From NCBI GenBank assembly GCA_946482355.1, contig CAMLRE010000081.1, positions 1 through 7,950 of the forward strand: 7,950 nucleotides of DNA, given 5' to 3'. The first letter of the stretch is position 1. Every line of letters begins with the position of its first letter. The translations under genes and the position numbers were made by a program. This document shows, in pieces, positions 1 through 6,249 of this stretch. The notes beneath the pieces are model-generated. The model made no database searches. It was not told where the DNA came from and saw nothing but the letters and a program-made list of their open reading frames with translations. Source of the DNA: an uncultured Bdellovibrio sp. GTDB lineage: Bacteria > Bdellovibrionota > Bdellovibrionia > Bdellovibrionales > Bdellovibrionaceae.

Positions 1-162
1 GCTAAAATCGACACAAGTGCCGCTGCTTGGTGGAAAGATGTGGCTAGCAAAAAGGATTCTGAGTTAACAGAAAAAGAAAGACTGTTTAAAACAGATTATC
101 AAGGCTACCAAGCGTATTCATACTTAAGAGCTATGAAAACGCTAAATTCTTTAAAGAAGTAA
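1..162 (+). CDS. 3' end of an unidentified protein-coding gene (5' end outside window)
   Basis: Frame 1 is open from the first base to a TAA at 160-162 and gives the last 53 residues of a protein. The visible tail is polar and lysine-rich, with a WWKD motif and a probable helical stretch ending in LNSLKK. It has no membrane segment and no motif I recognise. Codon use (AAA, GAA, TTA) matches the neighbours, and the frame ends just before a good terminator, which supports a real gene end. It converges on tig. Function cannot be assigned from this fragment. Confidence 0.7.
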   Translation, partial: AKIDTSAAAWWKDVASKKDSELTEKERLFKTDYQGYQAYSYLRAMKTLNSLKK

Positions 163-184
163 TTAGAATTTAAATAGCAAAAAT

Positions 185-218
185 AAAAAAGGCCTGGTTT
201 ATCACCAAGCCTTTTTTT
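185..218. terminator. Bidirectional intrinsic terminator between the partial upstream gene and tig
   Basis: An A-run at 185-190 is followed by GGCCTGGT (191-198), a 5-nt loop (199-203), ACCAAGCC (204-211) and seven T (212-218). Seven of the eight stem positions pair, with one C/A mismatch. The A-run on one side and T-run on the other let the hairpin end transcription in both directions, as expected between convergent genes. It lies 25 nt past the tig stop and 22 nt past the upstream stop. Confidence 0.85.
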
Positions 219-242
219 ATTTCTAAATTTTCTAAGAAAAAA

Positions 243-1556
243 CTAGTTTTGTTCTTCTTTTAAATCTTTAGCATCAACTTCTTTGATTTTCGCTTTGTCA
301 GTTAAAAGTTTTAAAACTTTCTCTTCAGTGATCATGTAAGTTAAACGAGAAGCTTGTTCAGGTTTAGCGTACCACTCACGGATGCGAGCTTCTTCTAAGC
401 CAGTTTGTTTTGCGTATTCAGCAAATTTCGCGTCTAAGTCTTCTTTTTTGCATAATAAATCGTGCTCAGTTGCTAAAGCGTCGATTAAGAAAGAAGATTG
501 GATCATTTCAGAAGCTGTTTTAGCGAAGTCAGCATCCCATTTTTGTACGTAAGCTTCGAAGTCAGTTTCGTTCATGCCTTGGTCAGACATACGTTTTTTG
601 AAATCTTCGATTAAAGAAGCTTTTTGATCTTTTAATAAAGAAGCCGGAACTTCAACTGGGTTAGCAGCTACCATTTTTTTGATTAAACGGTTTTTGAAGT
701 TATCTTCGATACGTTTTTTCTCAGATTGCTCGATATCGTCACGTAAAGTTTTTTTGAATTCTTCAACAGTTTGTTTTGTGCCGATTTGAGCTAATAATTC
801 TTCATTTAACTCAGGTAATTCTTTTTTCTTAAGACCTTTAAGAGTTACTTTGAAGTCTACTGGTTTACCAGCGATTTCAGCAGAGTGGTATGGATCTGGA
901 AATTTTAAAGCGATAGTTTTGCTATCGTTAACTTTCATTCCAACAACGCCTTCTTCGAAACCTTCGATGAATTGTTTAGCGCCTAATTCTAAATTGTGAT
1001 CAACGCCTTTACCGTTTTCTAATGGTTTGCCATCAACGAAACCTTCGAAATCAACAACAGCAATGTCGCCCATTTGAGCTGCGCGGCTTTCAGTAACGTC
1101 AACGATTTTAGCGCGTGAAGTGCGAACGTTGTTAATAACTTGTTCGTACTGAGCATCATTGAAAACGAATTTTTCTTTTTCAACTTCTAAACCTTCCCAT
1201 TTTTTAACTTTAACTTCTGGGCGAACTTCGATGATCGCTGTGAAGTTAAAATCTTTTCCTTCAGATGGATCTTCGAATTCGAACTCTGGGTAGCTGATCG
1301 GGTCAATGTTGTTATCTTTGATCGCTTGTGGATAATGCATTTGGATAAGATCTTGCGCCACATCACCAAGAACTTGAGTTTTGTATAATGATTTAATTGT
1401 GCTTAAAGGCGCTTTACCTTTACGGAAACCTTTAATTTGCACATTACGTTGAATGCTTTGGTAAACTTTATCGAAAGCTGTAGTTACAACGTTTTGCGGA
1501 ATCTCAACATTGATCTTTCTTTGTAACCCTTGAGTGATTTGAACTTGTGCTTTCAC
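243..1556 (-). CDS. tig: Trigger factor, ribosome-associated chaperone and prolyl isomerase
   Basis: Cytosolic chaperone that docks at the ribosomal exit tunnel and shields nascent chains. The 437-residue length is normal for the family. The N-terminal ribosome-binding domain carries the signature GFRKGKAP at residues 43-50. An FKBP-like prolyl isomerase domain spans about 160-245, with GDIAVVDFEG near its start. The rest is the helical chaperone domain, ending in a lysine/glutamate-rich tail. The start is a GTG (1554-1556), not ATG. It is fixed by the family-typical N terminus MKAQVQIT and by a strong ribosome binding site, AAAAGGAG, at 1562-1569 about 5 nt upstream. The stop is TAG. Codon use is strongly biased, as in highly expressed genes. 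clpP and clpX, which often follow tig, are absent here: tig ends at a terminator facing a convergent gene, so it appears monocistronic at its 3' side. Confidence 0.97.
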   Translation of the reverse strand: MKAQVQITQGLQRKINVEIPQNVVTTAFDKVYQSIQRNVQIKGFRKGKAPLSTIKSLYKTQVLGDVAQDLIQMHYPQAIKDNNIDPISYPEFEFEDPSEGKDFNFTAIIEVRPEVKVKKWEGLEVEKEKFVFNDAQYEQVINNVRTSRAKIVDVTESRAAQMGDIAVVDFEGFVDGKPLENGKGVDHNLELGAKQFIEGFEEGVVGMKVNDSKTIALKFPDPYHSAEIAGKPVDFKVTLKGLKKKELPELNEELLAQIGTKQTVEEFKKTLRDDIEQSEKKRIEDNFKNRLIKKMVAANPVEVPASLLKDQKASLIEDFKKRMSDQGMNETDFEAYVQKWDADFAKTASEMIQSSFLIDALATEHDLLCKKEDLDAKFAEYAKQTGLEEARIREWYAKPEQASRLTYMITEEKVLKLLTDKAKIKEVDAKDLKEEQN

Positions 1557-1633
1557 GACGACTCCTTTTAAAATATCTCGTAATTTGTCTCTGTAATTTA
1601 TGACTTAGAATTTGGGAAATTAGAGTAGTTTGT
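1557..1633. promoter_or_regulatory. Divergent intergenic region holding the tig ribosome binding site and probable promoters
   Basis: These 77 bases separate the divergent tig and ArsA-like genes, so both promoters should lie here or overlap gene ends. On the minus strand AAAAGGAG (1562-1569) serves tig. For the plus strand, TAGAAT at 1606-1611 with TTGTCT at 1585-1590 (15-nt spacer) is a weak sigma-70-like candidate that would leave a leader of roughly 16 nt. I see no convincing -10/-35 pair for tig. There is no clear Shine-Dalgarno before the ATG at 1634. Confidence 0.35.
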
Positions 1634-2497
1634 ATGCAAAAGCAACAAATACATTTCGTGACTGGTAAAGGGGGCGTGGGAAAGTCGTTTTTCGCTGCGG
1701 CTCTGGCTCAAGGTCTGGCTAAAAAAGCTAATTTTTCACCGTCAAAAATGGTCTCGCCAAAGCCTATTTTGCTAGCAGAATTTAATGACCATAGCTTCTA
1801 TCAAGAATATCTGGGAAGTAACCCCGCTTATTTCGATTTGGCCCAGTGGACCGGAACCGAATGTCTTAAAGAATACGCTCTGCATCTGCTTAAGGTTGAA
1901 ACCCTGTATAAACTGTTTTTTGCTAATCCAATTTCTAAGGCCTTGATTGATGTTTCACCAGGGCTGCATGAGTTGGCTATTTTGGGGAGGGCAACCTCGC
2001 TTCCGCGAAAACATGGACCGCCTTTGAAGTACCAGCACATGGTGTTTGATGCCTTTTCGACGGGTCATTTTTTAACCATGTTTCGCTCACCCGCAGGCCT
2101 TGCAAAAATTATCCAGTTCGGGCCCATGGGAGAACAAACCCGCTCGATCGACCAATGGATCAGAAACCCTGAATTTTGCCATGTGCACTTAGTGTCTTTA
2201 CCAGAAGAGCTTCCGGCGACAGAAACGGCCGAACTTTATCACTCAATTCGAGACGAATTTGGTCTTACACCCAAGGTGTATCTGAATAAATATTTTTTCT
2301 TAAAAAAAGAAGATTTAAAAAACGAAGCTGCAAGTGTGAAAAAATATTTTACCAACATGCTTGAACAACAAGAGTTGGCTGAAAATATTTTTATCGATCA
2401 AAAAATTAAATTTACTCCGGTGCCATTGATTCCTGAAATCGATACAGAAAAGCTTTTACATGAAGCCTCTGATTATTTAGTGAAAGAGGTTTTATGA
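1634..2497 (+). CDS. ArsA/Get3-like P-loop ATPase, subunit 1 of a tandem pair
   Basis: Member of the SIMIBI/deviant Walker A ATPases (ArsA, Get3, MinD relatives), cytosolic, 287 residues. Residues 11-18 are GKGGVGKS, a full deviant Walker A with signature lysine K12 and P-loop lysine K17. DAFSTGH at 139-145 matches the family's Walker B/switch II (DxxPTGH type). LNKY at 217-220 corresponds to the base-recognition NRV/NKY segment. The switch-I Asp of the family is not conserved: ungapped alignment to the next protein puts Asn51 there. An extra proline/lysine stretch lies between Walker A and switch I. The gene overlaps the next ATPase gene by ATGA, implying coupled translation and probably a heterodimer. 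No Shine-Dalgarno is evident; ATG was chosen because it sits just before the P-loop strand. In the first two thirds leucine is mostly CTG, CTT and TTG, unlike its TTA-rich neighbours. An arsenite pump role is not supported (no arsB, arsC or arsR nearby). The actual client is unknown. Confidence 0.85.
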   Translation: MQKQQIHFVTGKGGVGKSFFAAALAQGLAKKANFSPSKMVSPKPILLAEFNDHSFYQEYLGSNPAYFDLAQWTGTECLKEYALHLLKVETLYKLFFANPISKALIDVSPGLHELAILGRATSLPRKHGPPLKYQHMVFDAFSTGHFLTMFRSPAGLAKIIQFGPMGEQTRSIDQWIRNPEFCHVHLVSLPEELPATETAELYHSIRDEFGLTPKVYLNKYFFLKKEDLKNEAASVKKYFTNMLEQQELAENIFIDQKIKFTPVPLIPEIDTEKLLHEASDYLVKEVL

Positions 2498-3516
2498 TTA
2501 AAGTAGCCTCTACCACTAAAACAATCATCTGTATCGGAACTGGCGGCGTAGGTAAAACGACGATGTCAGCTTCTTTAGCTTCAGGTTTAGCGAAAGATAA
2601 AAAAGTTTTAGTTTTAACAATTGATCCGTCATTAAGATTGGCGCAGGCTTTGGGAATTAAACCCGACGGCGAAGTTTATAAAGTAAAAGAAAATCTTTAC
2701 GCTTGTACTTTAAACCATCAAAAAGCTTTTCAGGATTTCGTGTTAAAAGCCGCAAAATCTACAGCATCAAAAGAAGAAATTGAAAAGTTATTACAAAACA
2801 AATTATACAAACAGCTTTCAACACAATTAAGCGGTTCGCAGGATTTCTCATCGTTATTTAAACTGACTGAATTTGTAAATTCTAAAGAGTACGACATCGT
2901 GATTTTAGATACACCACCGGCCCAACACACCTGGCATTTTCTTCATGCGCCAGAAAAAATCGCGCAGTTATTTAACGAAGGTGTAGCGCAGTGGTTTCGT
3001 GATCCCGACCAAAAAGATGTAGGCTTTTTTAAACGTGTGTTAAACACCGGAACATCACAAGTTTTAAAAATTTTAGAAAATTTAACGGGTTCAGAATTTG
3101 TCAAAGAACTTTCAATGTTCTTTAAAGCCATTCAGCGCTGGCAAACGCCTCTTGAAAAACAGGTGTGGGATTGTCATAAAGTTTTAACGGCTAAAAGCAC
3201 TGAATTTATTTTAGTGACGGCTCTTGATCCGTCACGCATTAGCGAAGCGTTACGATTAAGTTCTGAGATTGAAAAACAAGGTTATAACTTAAAATCAATT
3301 ATTATTAACCGTGTGCCTTCTTGGATGAACGAAGAAGTGACCGCAGGGCCACTGGTTCGCTACGTTCAATATCTTAAAGCGTTAGAAGCACGACTTCTTG
3401 GGTCTAAGTCTAAGTTCGGTGCGCATCTTAAGGTGTACAAATCACAGGAACTCAGCCACAATCAATTACATGTGGAAAATCTTAGCGATATCTATCACAA
3501 CATTGAGCTTATCTAG
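2494..3516 (+). CDS. ArsA/Get3-like P-loop ATPase, subunit 2 of a tandem pair
   Basis: A 340-residue ArsA-family ATPase. The P-loop is GTGGVGKT (15-22): P-loop lysine K21 is present but the signature lysine is replaced by Thr16. Switch I is conserved as IDPSLRLAQALG (43-54) with the catalytic-type Asp44. DTPPAQH at 139-145 is Walker B/switch II, and INRVP at 271-275 is the base-recognition loop. The region 150-235 is helical and amphipathic, where ArsA and Get3 carry their client- or metal-binding helices; no metal-binding cysteine cluster is seen. The ATG overlaps the stop of subunit 1 (ATGA) and is preceded by AAGAGG (2484-2489) inside that gene, so translation is coupled. Family knowledge: these enzymes act as dimers and use ATP to move or deliver a client. 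The tandem arrangement and complementary motif losses suggest a partner of subunit 1. The client is unknown. Confidence 0.88.
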   Translation: MIKVASTTKTIICIGTGGVGKTTMSASLASGLAKDKKVLVLTIDPSLRLAQALGIKPDGEVYKVKENLYACTLNHQKAFQDFVLKAAKSTASKEEIEKLLQNKLYKQLSTQLSGSQDFSSLFKLTEFVNSKEYDIVILDTPPAQHTWHFLHAPEKIAQLFNEGVAQWFRDPDQKDVGFFKRVLNTGTSQVLKILENLTGSEFVKELSMFFKAIQRWQTPLEKQVWDCHKVLTAKSTEFILVTALDPSRISEALRLSSEIEKQGYNLKSIIINRVPSWMNEEVTAGPLVRYVQYLKALEARLLGSKSKFGAHLKVYKSQELSHNQLHVENLSDIYHNIELI

Positions 3517-4252
3517 CTGTTCGTTATTTGGCCGCGCTCCCGAAAAAAAATCTATATATTCAGAATTTGACCAAGGAAAATATTTTGTTTCAATCGGTGA
3601 GTATGAAAAAGCCGAGCCTATTTTATTAAAAACAGCGGTACGTGAAGACCAAAACTACGGTGAAGCCGTGGTGTTATTAGCTAAAATTTATGATCAAACA
3701 GCCCAACCCGAAAAAGCTATTTTAAATTTACGTGATTACGTACAGCGTGGCGGTGGATCGCCTTTAGAAATCATGCAAGCTAAGGCGTTGTTACTTAAAA
3801 ACCTAGCGAAAGTAAAATCGTCGATCGAAAATGCCGACGAAAAAAAATATATCACCCAGGTGATGACAGATAAATCTCAAGACACTTCAAAAGCTTTAGA
3901 AAACTTACGTTGGACCCTGGATTTTAACTGCGGCATATACTGTGTTGAAGAAGTGACTTATTTAAAAGAAATTCAGGTGCAACTTCTTTACGCTGTTGAA
4001 GCTGACCCACAGCTGTATAAACGCGTATTTGATATCTTAACTTCGCGTTATGATTACTTCGAGGCGTCTTTAAAAGATTTAAGAATTGACCTTGAATACA
4101 GAAAAAAAATCGCCCAAGGCCTTTACGAGGCTTTACAAAAGCTAAAAAGTTCACATCTTGAGACGGGTACTTTGGGTTCGGTGAAAACCGCAGAATTAAT
4201 CAGTTATTTAGAAGCGTATCAAAAAAGAATTGAACGCTGGTTATACGAGTAG
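3470..4252 (+). CDS. TPR-like outer-membrane lipoprotein of unknown function
   Basis: Reading from ATG 3470 gives 260 residues with a lipoprotein signal peptide: MWK, a hydrophobic stretch, then lipobox LSSC with lipidated Cys17. Ser at +2 favours sorting to the outer membrane. A longer frame opens at a TTG at 3398, but that would bury the signal peptide after 24 unlike residues, so 3470 is the better start. The start lies 47 nt inside the preceding ATPase gene, with no good Shine-Dalgarno nearby, so translation is probably coupled. Residues 35-92 look like tandem TPR helices (YFVSIGEYEKAEPIL, then LLAKIYDQTAQPEKAILNL), usually a protein-interaction scaffold. The remainder is helical and charged, with a CxxxC pair (Cys154, Cys158). 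The C terminus is rich in Lys, Arg and Glu. The gap to gshA is 3 nt. I do not recognise the family; a periplasm-facing scaffold is inferred. Confidence 0.8.
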   Translation: MWKILAISITTLSLSSCSLFGRAPEKKSIYSEFDQGKYFVSIGEYEKAEPILLKTAVREDQNYGEAVVLLAKIYDQTAQPEKAILNLRDYVQRGGGSPLEIMQAKALLLKNLAKVKSSIENADEKKYITQVMTDKSQDTSKALENLRWTLDFNCGIYCVEEVTYLKEIQVQLLYAVEADPQLYKRVFDILTSRYDYFEASLKDLRIDLEYRKKIAQGLYEALQKLKSSHLETGTLGSVKTAELISYLEAYQKRIERWLYE

Positions 4253-4255
4253 AAT

Positions 4256-5521
4256 ATGATAGAAACAGAGGCGCAAGCCTACATTCACGGGCAAATCTGT
4301 AAAAACATCGACAATGTTTTTACGTGGTTTAAAAAACAAACTTCAGTTTTAGATTATCCGATCTATTCGAGCTACGATATTCGTGATGCGGGTTACAAGA
4401 TCACAAACGTCGATGCGAATATTTATCCGGCGGGGTTTAATAATATCTGCCCGACAGATAAAGAAACTGCGGTCGACCTTTTTCAAAAATATATTCATGT
4501 TCATTATGGTAAGAATGTTAAAAAAATTCTTTTAGTCACTGAAGAGCACACAGCTAATCCCTACTATTTAGAAAATGTGGCTACAATTTCTGAGTTATTA
4601 GCGGCTGGTGGTTTTTTTGTTCAGGTGGCTTTTCCGAAAATGTTAGAAGCTCCGTTAGAATTAACAAGTGTAACTGGCAAAAAAATTATCGCGCATAGCG
4701 GGTATACGTCTTCGCCAAGTTTTCAACAGTTTAATCCTGACCTTGTGATCAGTAATAATGATTTCTCGTTGGCTCTTAAAGAGTGGGGCGATCAATTGCA
4801 ATTACCTTTAAACCCACCAAGAGAACTTGGTTGGTATCAACGTAAAAAATCACAGTACTTTCAGCACTATAATTCATTAGTAAATACTTTTTCTGACATC
4901 ATTGGCGTTGATCCGTTTTTAATGCGTGTTGAAACAGAGTTATTTGAACACTTTGATATCAATAGCGACGAAAGCCGCGATGCTTTAGCAGCGCGTGTAG
5001 ATGCTTTCTTAGCGAAACTTCAAACTAAATACCAAGCTGAAAAAATTGATCAAAAACCATTTTGCTTTGTTAAAAATAATGCCGGAACTTACGGTTTGGG
5101 CGTTATTAAAGTTTCTTCAGGCCAAGAAGTAAAAGAGTGGACTTATAAATCACGTAAAAAAATGAAAGCGGCTAAAGGTGGCCGCGAAGTTGAAGAAGTG
5201 ATTATTCAAGAAGGTATTCCTTCAGTTGTTACAGCTGATCAAGCTTCGGCAGAGCCAGTGATCTACATGGTAGGTTGTGAATTAGCGGGTGGATTTTTAA
5301 GAACACATTCTGAGAAATCATCGACTGAAAGTTTAAATTCTCCGGGCGCAGTTTATAAAAAATTGTGCGTAACTGACTTACTAGACAATCGTCAGGGGTG
5401 CCCGAAAGAAAACGTTTATGGTTGGTCGGCAAAGCTTGGCTTACTGGCCATCGGTCTTGAAGCGCAGCAGATGAAAGTCCAATTTAAGGGTTACAAAAAG
5501 GCTGAGTGCGGGTCTATATAG
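4256..5521 (+). CDS. gshA: Glutamate-cysteine ligase, proteobacterial GshA type
   Basis: Catalyses ATP-dependent joining of L-glutamate and L-cysteine to gamma-glutamylcysteine, the first step of glutathione synthesis, in the cytosol. At 421 residues it matches the distinct GshA family first named from Acidithiobacillus-type proteins, not the E. coli GshA fold family. Recognised segments are DIRDAGYKITNVDANIYPAG (41-60) followed by FNNICP, EEHTANPYY (96-104), KNNAGTYGLGVI (273-284, a glycine-rich ATP-grasp-like loop), IIQEGIPS (316-323) and NSPGAVYKKLCVTDL (361-375). The ATG is 3 nt after the lipoprotein stop, with only a weak GAG six bases upstream, so it probably relies on readthrough of ribosomes from the previous gene. 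No gshB is present in the window, so the second step must be encoded elsewhere if glutathione is made. Family assignment is from motif recognition and was not searched. Confidence 0.85.
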   Translation: MIETEAQAYIHGQICKNIDNVFTWFKKQTSVLDYPIYSSYDIRDAGYKITNVDANIYPAGFNNICPTDKETAVDLFQKYIHVHYGKNVKKILLVTEEHTANPYYLENVATISELLAAGGFFVQVAFPKMLEAPLELTSVTGKKIIAHSGYTSSPSFQQFNPDLVISNNDFSLALKEWGDQLQLPLNPPRELGWYQRKKSQYFQHYNSLVNTFSDIIGVDPFLMRVETELFEHFDINSDESRDALAARVDAFLAKLQTKYQAEKIDQKPFCFVKNNAGTYGLGVIKVSSGQEVKEWTYKSRKKMKAAKGGREVEEVIIQEGIPSVVTADQASAEPVIYMVGCELAGGFLRTHSEKSSTESLNSPGAVYKKLCVTDLLDNRQGCPKENVYGWSAKLGLLAIGLEAQQMKVQFKGYKKAECGSI

Positions 5522-5565
5522 CATGAATAAAGCTCTCTATGATATTCTGTTACAAGGAGTATCAA

Positions 5566-6171
5566 ATGGAGCAATTCGTTTATAAATCTAAGTCAGTCGC
5601 CTTATTTTTTCTGACCTTTACGTTGGGATTCTCTTTATTTTACGGCTACTTCAATGACAATTTCGCAGACCGTGATCCGGCAGCTGTGGGTCATAAGGTT
5701 CATCAGTTAAAAAATTTCGATCCTGAACAACTTAAAGAAGAGTTATCTAATAAAGTTCAGATTCAAAGTTTACCAGATGGCAAAAAATATATTCGTTTTT
5801 CGAGTTTATCTTCAAACGTTTGCCGCCAATACCCTAAAGTGCAAATTCAATTCACTGGCGATGGTATTTCAGTAGCCGGCGAACCACCTGTTATGACAAT
5901 TGATGCTGAATGTTTACCGGCGCAAGACCCGGTTGAAATGGCGTCGATTGAAATTCCGGTCACAAAAATTTTAAAGCAAAAGCCAGCAAATGCTTCGTTT
6001 AAATTTGATGGTTTAACTTCTACATTCACGTTTTCTGGCTCAGGGGATGAGTGGCCAAGAACGTGGATTTTACGTTCTGTGATTTTCAAAAACCAAAACG
6101 GCAACACCAAAGTTGTCGCTTTTGATAAAACAATCACAGAAAACAAAACCCCAACAGTTCTAGAATTTTAA
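5566..6171 (+). CDS. Membrane-anchored periplasmic protein of unknown function
   Basis: A 201-residue protein. The start is ATG 5566, preceded by a strong AAGGAG (5554-5559) six bases upstream. An in-frame ATG at 5539 lacks this site and adds nine non-matching residues. The N terminus (MEQFVYKSKS) is positively charged and followed by one hydrophobic segment at about 10-29, read as an uncleaved signal anchor with the rest in the periplasm. No lipobox and no clear cleavage site are seen. The soluble part (about 45-201) has alternating polar/hydrophobic stretches typical of beta-strands, and two cysteines (Cys86, Cys116) that could form a disulfide. The family is not recognised. It lies 44 nt past gshA with no terminator between, so co-transcription is likely, though its own strong ribosome site suggests independent translation. 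A structured repeat follows its stop by 2 nt. Confidence 0.75.
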   Translation: MEQFVYKSKSVALFFLTFTLGFSLFYGYFNDNFADRDPAAVGHKVHQLKNFDPEQLKEELSNKVQIQSLPDGKKYIRFSSLSSNVCRQYPKVQIQFTGDGISVAGEPPVMTIDAECLPAQDPVEMASIEIPVTKILKQKPANASFKFDGLTSTFTFSGSGDEWPRTWILRSVIFKNQNGNTKVVAFDKTITENKTPTVLEF

Positions 6172-6173
6172 AA

Positions 6174-6208
6174 GGTAGGCCGTCCCTTTTTCGGGAGCGG
6201 CGTGCTAC
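6174..6208 (+). repeat. Hairpin-forming 3'-UTR element, copy 1 (GGTAGGCCG element)
   Basis: A 35-nt element starting GGTAGGCCGT, 2 nt after the stop of the 5566-6171 gene. It matches 25 of 35 bases of a second copy after pepA (6511-6545, minus strand), with the first 10 identical. It can fold as a hairpin (GCCG/CGGC plus TCCC/GGGA, one bulged G, loop TTTTTC), and outer GTAG (6175-6178) can pair with CTAC (6205-6208). There is no T-run after the stem, so it is not an ordinary terminator. A 3'-end stability, processing or regulatory role is inferred. Confidence 0.5.
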
Positions 6209-6240
6209 AAAATTAAAACCACCACAAAAATTTCACTTCG

Positions 6241-6248
6241 GGAGAAGG
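6241..6248 (+). promoter_or_regulatory. Ribosome binding site of the small exported protein
   Basis: GGAGAAGG ends one base before the ATG at 6250; its GGAG (6241-6244) lies five bases upstream, a good Shine-Dalgarno distance. This site supports the small 72-residue reading frame as a real gene. The rest of the 78-nt gap upstream is AT-rich after the hairpin element. I see no convincing promoter in it. Confidence 0.65.
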
Positions 6249-6249
6249 C

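Noticed and set aside
3398..3469. Extended N terminus of the lipoprotein starting at TTG 3398
   Set aside because: It would add 24 residues before a complete signal peptide and lipobox and would extend the overlap with the ATPase gene to 119 nt.
1634..3516. Arsenite efflux (arsA) function for the ATPase pair
   Set aside because: No arsR, arsB, arsC or arsD gene and no arsenite-binding cysteine cluster is visible; family resemblance is only to the P-loop ATPase fold.
5538..5543. TATGAT as a -10 box for the membrane-anchored protein gene
   Set aside because: No acceptable -35 hexamer is found at the right distance (the position holds an AT-rich stretch at the gshA stop), so a separate promoter is not supported.
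5847..6146. A 99-codon minus-strand open frame opposite the membrane-anchored protein gene
   Set aside because: It lies wholly within a better-supported gene with a signal anchor and strong ribosome site; the antisense translation shows no family features.
6174..6208. Copy 1 of the hairpin element as a terminator
   Set aside because: The stem has a bulge and is followed by GTGCTAC and AC-rich sequence, not by a T-run, so intrinsic termination is unlikely.
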